From positions 13,594,230 to 13,658,229 of the forward strand of contig NC_045128.1 in the NCBI RefSeq assembly GCF_007655135.1: 64,000 nucleotides of DNA. Direction: 5' to 3'. Positions 1-9,461 of the stretch are shown here, one piece after another. A program made the position numbers and the translations under genes. The notes beneath the pieces were generated by a model that saw nothing but the letters and a program-made list of their open reading frames with translations, made no database searches and had not been told where the DNA came from. Numbering within the stretch: the first letter of the stretch is position 1; each line of letters opens with the position of its first letter. This stretch comes from Punica granatum. Its lineage: Eukaryota; Streptophyta; Magnoliopsida; Myrtales; Lythraceae.

Positions 1-891
1 AAACAGTGAGCGGCATCTAGCAATGCATCACTGTTACTCAAGTAATCGAAAAGTCAATTTCTCGACGAACCTTGTGACCTATATTACCGTGTAATATAAT
101 CCATTGTCCTCTATATCTCTATTGAGCCCAAGGCATGGTCGATGACATCCTTGTATGGCTCAATATCTCTCTTTCTTGGTTTACTGGGTAAGTCTATCAG
201 AGCAAATGAGCTCAATATCATTATATCGACTCATTTGGGTATGCATACACTTTTAGACTTAACCACCAAGTGGCCGTGAGATATCGCTCCCGTTTCGTAG
301 GAGGGACAAATCCTATCTTGGTCACTCACATTCTTTTCCATGCTTTGTGGCATACCCAATAACTATCTTTATAACCAGCCAGTTACGGTGGCGTTTGACA
401 GTATCAAATATACGACATTACACGTAGGAATCCATGGTGACCTCAAGTCAAAGGACCATTACACTATAGTCACTTTGAGATATGCTAATGACAGTCACGT
501 AACAACCCATGTAGCAATCTCATGGCGGGTCAGTCCAATACACATTACTCTTAATGTATACATGTGGTGTGATTTGATATCTTCATATCCATGACCTATG
601 AGATTTGGTCATCAATCAACACTCACACTAGTCTAACCGTATTACCGTTGTCCTAATTAACGATAATACTTTGACTATGGACATTTAGGAATAATGTTCA
701 GTAATTATAGGATCTCACAATCAAGTCACACTTGATGCCTATTGAACCTACTATTCCAAGGACATTATTGTGTAAAATCATATTTAGCGCAATCTACACA
801 ATAACAAATATGCCTCGTTTTATAATGAAATAGATATCATATTACAAAACTGATTATAGATTGCCTCTAGGGCATACACCAATTCCCAACA
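1..891 (-). mobile_element. Copia-type LTR, truncated by the window edge
   Basis: Read on the minus strand, the sequence begins TGTTGGGAATTGGTGTATGC at 891 and continues through a 'CCCTAGAGGCAAT' block. This is the familiar 5' end of a widespread plant Ty1/Copia LTR family. The TG boundary at 891 is sharp, and AT-rich host DNA follows. The other end of the LTR is not in the window, so I cannot tell a solo LTR from the terminus of a full element whose body lies beyond position 1. The 84-codon open frame at 340-594 is just LTR sequence. Family recognition is from memory of the terminal sequence; no coding domain is visible. Confidence 0.8.
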
Positions 892-1145
892 ATTTTATCT
901 ACCAAACAAAAAAGAAAATTATATAACAATAAATATTCCTATTGAAATATAACAATAAAAAAGACATGCTTAATCTTACCTACATGCTAAATTCTATTTA
1001 TTAGCTATAAATACTTCTATTTATAAGCATTATGTATATATTCTAACTATATATATATATATATATTAGATAAGGAAATCAATAATTATTTATCCACATT
1101 TAAAATTTATGTATATATTTATTAATTATGTAACCAATAACCTCA

Positions 1146-1768
1146 TCTATATCTATATAAATAATGAAAGTTCAAGCAACGACGTTGCCACGTAGGATAT
1201 AGATAGTCCATCGTTGAGTGACTTTTCAGATTCTCACAAATCACAAAACGACCATTGGCATCTTTTAGTAATGCCACAACACTCATGGAACTTCAAAAGT
1301 CTTTCAGTTATGAAAGTAAAAAAGTCCTCCATATAATTTACCCAAAAAACAGTCCTTTATATTTAGTCTTCGAAAATTCACTACTCATGCATTATTTGCC
1401 CTCGTCATCCAATTTCAGAATGAAAGCTTTTATCCTGCAAGTTGTCGGAAACTTCAATTTTTGTTGAAAATGCAAAACTTCAATATCTAAGCAAGTAACT
1501 AAAATAATTTACTAAAATATGATTAATAAGAGATCAACTTTAATCTAATATGGGTCACAAAATAAAAAATTTAAATGACTAAAGTTTTGGAGGGATGAAA
1601 AACTACTAAGGTGGTCATAGGCGAACCTCTTAAGGTGGCCTTAAACGAACTTTTGCTATGGTGGCAATCGACAATTTATGTTACTTATAAAGCTATTTCA
1701 AGATGATCTGATATTTTCAATATGTCTAATGATTCTAGCCCGGGCATATGCACGGGTCTTTCGTCTAG
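1146..1768 (+). mobile_element. Non-autonomous Helitron, about 623 bp
   Basis: The 3' end has the Helitron signature: a short hairpin (CCCGGGCATATGCACGGG at about 1740-1757), then a spacer ending in CTAG at 1765-1768, with a host T next. The 5' end begins TC after a host A at 1145 and continues with an AT-rich TCTATATCTATATAAATAAT typical of Helitron 5' ends. Insertion between A and T fits the family. No Rep/helicase coding sequence is present, so it must be non-autonomous. The short open frame at 1255-1467 is not protein-like. The 3' end is firm; the 5' end is inferred from the motif and the A/T insertion rule. Confidence 0.7.
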
Positions 1769-2155
1769 TACATTAAAAAATATAAATAATACGAAAAGTA
1801 AATAAATTCAAGTTTGTCAAACATAAATATGATTTAAGTCTTTCTTAGTCATTAATCAATCAAATTTATCAGGAAAGGGAGGTCAAAGTTACCTTTGCTT
1901 GCACTATCCTCCAAAATATAACAAACTCGATCCGGATGACTACCTAGGGCCTGTCTTTCGCAAAGGGAGAAAATCTCTCTTTAGACTGTATACCTATGGT
2001 GGGTATATATGTGTATATATATATACACACAATACAAGATAAACGGCAATATAAACAAACAATCTCATACTTAAGTAAAACTCTTGTTTGTAATGCACAT
2101 GTCAACCTATCAATTTTTTTTTGATCTTTTGATATTAGTTTATAATCTCACCTAA

Positions 2156-2190
<35 letters not shown>

Positions 2191-2747
2191 GATTTGCTTA
2201 CATAAATATAAATTTTTATGTTAAGTCGCCACTAATTTTCGGTGAATTGTAAGATCAACCTAGTTGGTCGTGGTCACGAGATGTTTTATACGAATTTCAA
2301 AGACCACTTAAAATTAACGGGGTTCTCAACAATCAGTTTTCAATTCAATATATACTTAAAAAAAATTATAATAATTATAATAATTCCTATTTATAGGTTT
2401 GTTGTATTATTAAAACATAATGCATATTTTAAAACGCTATAATGCACCTCACATATTTGCTTCTTTTTATTAATAAATAAAAGAAACCTCATAATTCTCC
2501 ACAAAAAATTAAAGAATCCTCATAATATTCGAGTACATTCTAGCATGATAGCATGAGTCAAAGTATCGAGATCAAATGAAATATTTGGTAAGGACAAGTT
2601 ATAATTTAACATATAAAAATATATGAGATATTCAATGCAGAGGAATTAAGTAGCTACTTAATTTTATATATGTAATACTAATAGATATGGTATAGTTATA
2701 TCTATGAAGCAGGAATTAATATTTTAATTTTTATAAAATTAATTATA
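1769..2747. other. AT-rich intergenic DNA, no gene seen
   Basis: This stretch holds (TA)n runs at about 2020 and 2159-2187 and no convincing open frame, RNA gene or transposon boundary. Confidence 0.6.
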
Positions 2748-3031
2748 TCTCTATATTTAATATTTCATGGAAACTTTTGCATTTTTATACTTACTTTGTT
2801 ATCTAATTAAATTTATCATTTTTCCTGCACGTCTATACATATGATTGTTAAAGACAATTTCGAATTTGGATTGTTAAATCAATTTTGAAATAAATTACAT
2901 GATATTAATTTTTTTTATATATTTTACACTTTCCAATATTACTAATATCATTTGTTGCACTTCTATCATATGAAAATATTGTTAGCTAAGGTTTTTTGGA
3001 GACCCGCGGATAGTGTGGGCCTCTTTGCTAG
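2748..3031 (+). mobile_element. Possible second, decayed Helitron
   Basis: A stem-loop CCCGC...GTGGG at about 3003-3019 (5 bp with one G-U pair) is followed about ten bases later by CTAG at 3028-3031 and then T, which resembles a Helitron 3' end. An upstream TCTCTATATTTAATATTTC after an A, at 2748, could be the matching 5' end. Both ends are weaker than those of the copy at 1146-1768, and the 5' end in AT-rich DNA could be chance. Confidence 0.35.
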
Positions 3032-4465
3032 TGTTATATAAACGGGAAGTTGATTGCGGTTAATATTATAAGAATATATTTGCACATGATGCAATAAGCA
3101 ACCCTATATATATTATAAACCTCGTTAATATTAGTCTCCAACTCTATATTTTGCTACAATATATATGAACGACAATTCGATTGCTACAATACAAAGAATT
3201 TCCTGAATAGTAACTACTGTATATAATATATATTTTGTTGGGCTATATGCAAATAATATATATTCTACTGCATAATTAATGATAAAAATTTTCCTTAATA
3301 CATAAGTGATGACGTAACAAAGAGAGCTTTTTTTTTTATAATGTGTCAGCATGAGAATTCGATTCGAGCTTTGTTTTCATATATATATATATATGAAAAA
3401 TGACGTTCAAGAGACAATCTCGGAGAGCCAGAAAGCTCAACCATGGTCTTCCGATCTCGTGTTGCTCGCTAGCATCTCTATATTGCGTATGATGTACAGT
3501 TAGAATCTAAACTTGCAAGCAAATAGCTCTTGCACTTGCTAGTTTTGGAGCAGTTAATCATCACTGGAGTTGACCTGGAGAGAAAATCCGATACCGATTA
3601 ACTCCAATGGGTTCTTGGAGGGGTGGAGCGCATCTCTGAAAACCTCGCCACCCTCTCTATAATTAAACGAACAATCATCCACATAAGGGATTTCAAATAC
3701 CTTCAAAATTCTCCCCATCTAATGCCTTCTTACCCGTGTTGTGCGGCATGTGAAAAAATTAATAAAATCAATTTATCTGACAATTAGGGGACAATTTTTA
3801 AAAATTATTGAGACTTTTTATTATTTATTTATTAATTTTATAAAAAAAATTACTTTTTTAAAGAATATACTTTAATGTTTATTTTCGAATTGATACATTC
3901 TTTTTTTTTTGTGAAAGCATTTTTTTTCTCGTTTTTGATATAATATTAAATAAGATTTTGATTTCATTAATGACTCTTAATTTTTCAAGTAGTCGAAAAA
4001 CATCAACCACAAGTTGAGATTTTAAATGAAATAATGTCATGGTTCTTTTTTGTATCGCTTTACGGCTTTTTATTTAATGAAATACATTTCATATTTACTA
4101 ACAAATTGTCTTATTTTCAACAAAATTATAAATTTTTAGTCATGGTTTTTATACAACCGAATGTGTCTGTGATAATCTTGACAAGATTAAATTAATAAAA
4201 AGCATACAGTTGTATGTAAGACATAAATCAAGACTACAATCATGTTCCTTCAATTTATTTATTAGTGATGAATATGTGATGTCTTAATAGACTCAAGATG
4301 CGAAGTTTCTTTGTTTCATCCGCCAAATCTTTTTTCTTGTATCCCCAATCGAGGACCCTAAGAGCTTATCATCGTATTAAATAGACACGAGATTGTATCT
4401 TAACATTTTAGAATTTCAGAAGTGAAACTCTAAGTTAGTTAGCTTCATAAGATAGCGTCTTCACT
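3032..4465. other. Intergenic DNA, no gene seen
   Basis: Mostly AT-rich. A less AT-rich block at about 3400-3660 shows no recognisable protein in any frame and may be a captured or decayed fragment. Homopolymer T and A runs occur at 3328, 3842 and 3901. Confidence 0.5.
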
Positions 4466-5165
4466 GTTGGTTCACTTTTTGGAGTTTCCAGCATAACTCC
4501 TTCGACTTTGGAAATGGGATTCACTCTGAGCGGAAATTCCAAGGCTCAGCATCCGAAGCATTCCAACCATGGGCACATGAGTAAAGCCATTGCGCGCCCC
4601 ATAGCATGTGAATCTCTGGGGCACCTTTGTCTCCTGGTGGTAGTCATAGCACACCTTGGGAAGATCCGACGGTGGGGACCGTATGATGGAATAGGGGTCA
4701 ATAGGCATATCTTGGAGGCTTGCCTCATGGAGTCTATGTAGTATATGTTGGCCTGATAGAGAGCTTCTTCCTCAGCGAGTGATGGGTCTCGAAATAAAGG
4801 CCCCAAAAGTGAGCCCAATAGAGGGCGGCCCAAAAGCCCATTGAAGACGAGCGGGAACTCTTATCCAATATCAGTTTTGAATCTCTTTTCATGTAACTGC
4901 TAATGGTTAGGGAAACCTTTATCAATATCTTACGAGTATGTAACTTCCAGTTAGTTCATTTATTATTCATCTATATATGATTACTTATTTAAGTATCGGA
5001 GAGAGAAATCGAGATTTCTCCCAATATTCCCCTTCTTGGAGATTATTCGAGCGCACAGTTCGAGTTCTTCATCAAGCGGATTAGGATTGGGCACCCAGTT
5101 TCCCAATCCACATCATTGAGTCCATCCTGACGATATCTGGCACCCCGGATTTCCGATCCACATCA
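4466..5165 (+). mobile_element. Gypsy-type LTR remnant with primer-binding-like site
   Basis: The 3' part (about 4980-5165) has the look of a plant Ty3/Gypsy LTR end: an AGAGAGAAATCGAGATTTCT stretch with TTCCCCTTCTTGG, then near-repeats of 'gcacccagtttcccaatcca', then TCGGCGCTGTCTATGAGATC at about 5165. The last closely matches the TTGGCGCCGTCTGTGGGA leader common just after Gypsy 5' LTRs. The left boundary is not clear; 4466 is where GC content rises and is only a guess. No pol domains follow, so this is a truncated or solo remnant. Confidence 0.5.
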
Positions 5166-5404
5166 TCGGCGCTGTCTATGAGATCGGGAAGGGGATGTCT
5201 CCAGCTTTGCCTCTTCGTTACCCAATTTTCGTCCATGTCTTCCACGTGGGTTATTGATAATCCAATCGGGGGAGCCGATCGTGAGGGATGAAATCAATCG
5301 ATTTGGATAAGCCATTAGTTCTGTGCAAGCAGAATGCAATTCCAACGATGGGATGGCTATGTAAGGTTAAGTGGATTGATCGAATTATGATGTTCATCGA
5401 CTGA

Positions 5405-5655
5405 TCCCGTGATTACTTCGCCGTCGTCCTTGACTTCCACTCAATCGACAATCTCAACATCCACGCCAGTATCCCTGTAAAGTCTTTATACGTCATCGAC
5501 CACATCCAGGGCGACAAGCGGAGTCTGTTCGACGGGGAGCCCCCTCCACCTTTCGAGGCCCATCTCGAGCCAGGCCCCAGGGTGACGGGACATTCATTGA
5601 AAAAAAAAATGACAGTGTCTATTTTGTCGCCACGGAAGCATCTTCCGCATCGACT
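5405..5655 (+). pseudogene. Unrecognised coding relic interrupted by a hAT element
   Basis: An open stretch with codon-like composition reads DYFAVVLDFHSIDNLNIH, then a segment containing SLYVIDHIQGDKRSLFDG and a short proline run (EPPPPFEA). It starts directly after an in-frame stop at 5402-5404 and reaches the hAT insertion at 5664. It looks like a fragment of a real protein, but I do not recognise the family. A poly-A-like run of nine or ten As at about 5600 lies inside it. No intact start, splice site or downstream exon could be matched, so it is listed as a relic. Confidence 0.35.
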
Positions 5656-5663
5656 ACTTGATA

Positions 5664-6209
5664 CATTGCTATCAGAACCGGACCGGACCGGCCGGTTCGA
5701 CCGGTCGGACCGGGAGCCGGCACCAAGTCCGGTCCGGTTCGCCTAAAAACCGAAATGGCAGCTTTGAATCGCCGGACCCATTGAACCGGCCGGTTTTAAG
5801 CAAAATTTCATTAAACCGGCCGGTTCTATGGGTTTCCTATTTAATGTAAAAATTGGTTGGTTGTGTAAAGATTTGAACTCATGACCTCTTGCTTTTCATA
5901 TTAGCATACTACCAACCAAGCCACCACCACTTTTTTGTTCTTTTAACTCTACTTTTAAGTACTTATTAAAATAAAATATTTATTTTGAAGTAAGAAATAT
6001 TAAATATAGATACTTTCTTATACTATTGTTATATTTCTTTAAAATCATCATACTTTTATCTTAATTATCATAATTTTTTTAATAATATGAATATTTATTT
6101 TATTTTAAATAAACGAGCGGTCCGACCCATCGAACCTCCGGTTGGACCCATAAACCCATGACCCCGTACCCCTTCCGGTTCATCATCCGGTCCGGTTCTG
6201 ATAACACTG
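5664..6209. mobile_element. Non-autonomous hAT element, 546 bp, perfect 8-bp TSD
   Basis: The two ends are inverted copies: CATTGCTATCAGAACCGG at 5664 and, on the other strand, CAGTGTTATCAGAACCGG at 6209. The flanks are identical 8-bp duplications, ACTTGATA at 5656-5663 and 6210-6217. CA-initial termini with an 8-bp TSD are diagnostic of hAT. Subterminal DNA is packed with GGACCGG/CCGGTCC units. The AT-rich middle (5850-6110) includes a tRNA-like or SINE-like scrap near 5870. There is no transposase. Confidence 0.9.
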
Positions 6210-6217
6210 ACTTGATA

Positions 6218-6547
6218 CCATTGGCTGAATGCGATGAAAGCGAGAGAGATGACACCCTCAGCGTTCCCGATTCAACACACTGCAGCAGCTCCACCTTTCC
6301 CAATGACGCGCCTAGTGCTATGTCAGTGCTTGGACTTTGCACCAGCGGATTTGGCATTCTGGTATTTGCGCTGAAGATCAGTTATGTCAGCAATGTGCAA
6401 TTTCCACGCACGTTGGACTGCTAACTTGCAATCATCGAGCTGGAGAAGCTTACTGTACTGGGGGAGCCTTATGTCCGAGACGCCGCTATCTGGTGGTGAA
6501 GCAAATCTAGGTTTAGTGCTGGTTTCTTGCACTGTTTTCGATTCCAA
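6218..6547 (-). pseudogene. Unrecognised coding relic, minus strand
   Basis: A minus-strand frame of 74 codons begins at an ATG at 6547 and includes SPPDSGVSDIRLPQYSKLLQ and KLAVQRAWKLHIADITDLQR. It has an amphipathic, protein-like composition. After the stop near 6323 a second frame continues (KVELLQCVESGTLRVSSLSL), which suggests one old frameshift. The hAT element at 5664-6209 was inserted on its downstream side. I do not recognise the family. It could be the 5' exon of a host gene or a captured fragment; no promoter or splice structure decides this. Confidence 0.35.
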
Positions 6548-7160
6548 GCAAAGTTAATGAGGCAGAGGAAAGTGATAGCCGACACGCATTATTTCTTTCA
6601 ATAAAATCGAAAAGAGAGAGAGGGAGGATTAGGAAGTGAAGTTGAATCTCCATCGCAGACAATGAAATCTGTGAAAAAAAAAAAAAAAAACGAATAAGGC
6701 AATTTATCGTTTTAATAATGGCGGACATGCTTCCATGAAAAAGGAAAGGACCTGATCGAGGGCATGGTCTACTTGCTCTTAGTGTGAGGGATATATATTT
6801 GGTGATGATCCAACATAACAGAAGCATCGTTGACATGATGCTTGATACACCGTGGTATTTCTGCGAGGGAGATAACTTTCATGGATCTCTCATGCGGCAA
6901 ATTACATGCGGAGAGCGACGAACTTCTGCAATGGTTGACGAAATCAAAGCGAGTCTCCAAGATGACTTCCACCGGCATGAGAACGCCGACCGGAAAGCTG
7001 AAGCAATTTGACGTTCTGCCTCTCCCTCCCACGTTGGTGTTTCTGATTTGCTTATGTATGTGTTTCCCGAGTCTGAACTCTGGCAAGTTTCATACGGACA
7101 TGGGATTAACCACCCCCACAGCACCCATTCAGTTTATAGGTATTTTAATTTTCTAATCGA
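6548..7160. other. Less AT-rich stretch with overlapping open frames, no recognised gene
   Basis: Open frames exist on both strands. The plus frame at 6784-7011 reads protein-like (TPWYFCEGDNFHG and SAMVDEIKASLQDDFHRHE) but matches no family I know and has no supported start or splice sites. A run of 17 or more As at about 6674 may mark an old retroposed end. This may belong with the relics at 5405-6547. Confidence 0.3.
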
Positions 7161-7690
7161 ATGAAAATCAACCTTTCACAAAATCATTTTCTCTTTAATG
7201 ATCTGTGAAGTGTAAGAATGAAAGAAAATTATCTATCCAATATAATCTTTTGCCGCAATCCCAATGACATTTTGACATCATTTGAAAAAATTAAGCAAGT
7301 AGGATAAGTAAGGAACATAGTTGTAAGTATTGACAATATCATTCTATATATTTTAAAAGAAGAAGAAATTAAATTTCAGTAAATATTACAGCGTAAGATT
7401 GTAACATATTAGCTCACTGGAGAAATTTTAATATATTAATCAATGATAATATGATATATAAAATAAGGTAAATTACTCTAAATGATCAATCATTTTCGTT
7501 GTCCTTCAAGCATATATTTCCACAATAATACTTATAGAACAAATCTGAGCAACTGAAAGAAATTCACGCATCTTTAAGTATGTCTGCTCGAGTACAAAGC
7601 TAGATAACGATGTACATGTGAAATGCTTCTCCTAGGAGAAACTAACTACCCATGGGGTAGTTTATCATTAACAAATATTAATCAGAAGAT
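7161..7690. other. AT-rich intergenic DNA downstream of the LBD gene
   Basis: No coding or transposon structure was seen. Part of it should be 3'UTR and terminator region of the LBD gene, which ends at 7691 on the minus strand. Confidence 0.6.
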
Positions 7691-8420
7691 TCACAATTCT
7701 AATTTGCTAGTGCCAGCAGTTGACGGAGAAGGATCTCCATAATCACAGTTAACCATCTGATGAGCATCGATCGCCTTCATTTTCCCGCGTTCTTCAAGAC
7801 TTGCCTAATAAAAAAGGACCAATGATGATGAGAAGAGGAAATGGAATAGCTAATCATTGGATCCATCGTATCTCTGGATCCATGTTTAATAAAATCGATT
7901 GTGTGAATTAATTTCGCCAACTCATCTAAAAGGTTAAGAATCGGCACTCGCTGACCTGGCAAACAAGCGAGGACTGCCCAGCTAAGGAAGGATCAAGCTC
8001 TCCTTGTCCACCTTGGCGATAATACTCAAGGTATTGATTCACAACAGCGAGTTCCTTCTCGTGACGATCTATCTGGTCGAGGAGTGTCCTGATGATCTCA
8101 GTGGAGCCGTGCACTGGATCTAAATTCCAGGCCCGGCCTTGAGCTAATATCGACTCTGCAGCCCCCTGCCTCTCACAATGGGCTGCGGAGTTCATGATCT
8201 TAGTGATGTTGCCAAGGCCAAAAAGCCTGTGGGCACTCGCGTACTCCTCGTACCGAGACAATGGGAAGTATGGTGCCGGCTTACAGTCCCCTTTGCATCG
8301 TCTCCTCTGGTGCCTGCATGAGGCACATGTTTGGTGGCGGCCAGCCCGGCCACGGGGTCCCTGGCTGCCTCCCTGGCCCTGGTCTCGGCCCCGACCCCTG
8401 CCCCTTCTCTGCGCGTTCAT
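7691..8420 (-). CDS. LBD: LOB-domain (LBD/ASL) transcription factor, two exons
   Basis: This encodes a plant-specific nuclear DNA-binding protein of the LATERAL ORGAN BOUNDARIES DOMAIN family. Exon 1 spans 8420-7956 (155 codons) and exon 2 spans 7804-7691 (37 codons plus TGA), with a 151-bp intron bounded by CAG/GT and TTAG/G; the joined protein is 192 aa. The ATG at 8420 is the first in frame. Residues 1-30 are Arg/Gly/Gln-rich. The LOB zinc-finger-like block CX2CX6CX3C uses Cys32, Cys35, Cys42 and Cys46 and is followed by the usual PAPYFP. The GAS block is atypical: HRLFGLGNITKI at 64-75. DPVHG at 101-105 replaces the common DPVYG. The C-terminal coiled-coil (about 107-134) lacks a clean LX6LX3LX6L. 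These variants recall the LBD27/LBD22-like group, which is inference. Without splicing, exon 1 would read nine codons past the donor to a stop at 7926. Confidence 0.88.
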
Positions 8421-8488
8421 TTTCTTCTGTGTTGCAACCCCTAGATTATTCAACCTAAATAATATATAAATTATTCACTTGAGAAAAA

Positions 8489-8499
8489 TTATATATAAA
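8489..8499 (-). promoter_or_regulatory. TATA box candidate of the LBD gene
   Basis: On the minus strand CTTTATATATAAT lies about 70 bp before the LBD start codon. A second TATATA-like run nearer the ATG (8461-8469) is too close to serve. Position and sequence suit a plant core promoter. The assignment is inference. Confidence 0.45.
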
Positions 8500-8631
8500 G
8501 AATAATAAAGATAAAAATCTCAAGATAATGGGCTAGATTTCGTTTGCCTGAACGAATGTTAATGCTGCTTTGAATTCTTCAAATTTGGCAAGACAATTTT
8601 GTTTTGTTCAAAATCCATCAATAAGTTACCA

Positions 8632-8692
8632 ATTTTGCTAATGGCGCTTTAATTAAATTCAATTTTGCCAATGGCGCTGTAATTAAATTTCA
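8632..8692. repeat. Two-copy tandem repeat upstream of the LBD gene
   Basis: AATTTTGCTAATGGCGCT plus a TTAATTAAATTC tail is followed directly by a near copy with AATTTTGCCAATGGCGCT. The unit is about 30 bp. It lies 210-270 bp upstream of the LBD ATG, so it could be promoter sequence. No known element is recognised. Confidence 0.6.
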
Positions 8693-9107
8693 AACCGTGC
8701 TTTTCCTTTATTAAGTGTGACTTATTTTTCGATAGTTCCAAGACTATAAAATGATAACAATAGCTATACACGACCACGAGCATTCGGTTATCGTTCAAAC
8801 TTATACACGAACTTGTCAAACTTTAAAATGGTTAATGATCGGAAAAGTTGCTTCAATTTATGTCCCAAGGAAATATATCCGAGGATCGAGTTGTTAGATG
8901 CAAGTTGGGCTTCCCTAAGAAGCTTACCTTATAAAATTGGATGTATACCACTGCTTTAGTGATAGGCATTATTGTATTTCAATTGGGTTTACATCTCTTA
9001 CGTGCAGTGTTTACATGCATTGTAACCAATAAGAAAAATTAGACCTACATACTGCCTCTACCTTGAAGTCTACACTAAGCGGGCATTTGGTTAGAATATT
9101 ATAGATT
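8693..9107. other. Intergenic DNA upstream of the LBD gene
   Basis: No gene or element boundary was seen before the CACTA terminus at 9108. Confidence 0.55.
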
Positions 9108-9461
9108 CACTACAAGAAAAAAGGTCTCGCCCGACACCTTTCATGCCGACGCCCCGAATATGTATCAAGTAAGGATCACCGAAATGTTTTTCCCGATAAA
9201 CAAAAATATGTGCTGGAATAATTCGATTTTTGTCAACTCACTAAAAGTGTACCGGGATAAAGAGTGTTTTGCCAACATAGTGGGAGGCGAGTCGGCACAG
9301 AGTTATACCTATGTCGACACATGTGTGCCGGGATAGGTAAAATCTACTGTTGTGTTTGACTTTAGAGTTAAGTAGAGTTGAATTTTGATTTTAACTGGGT
9401 TGTAATGATTGTATTGTGGAATTATGAGAAACAATGTAAAAAAGTAATAAATAATTGAGAG

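Noticed and set aside
7777..7962. 61-codon minus-strand frame between the LBD exons
   Set aside because: It covers mainly the LBD intron in a different frame; the spliced model gives a better protein.
8194..8469. Plus-strand open frames of 65-91 codons
   Set aside because: Antisense to LBD exon 1; the conserved Cys block is on the minus strand.
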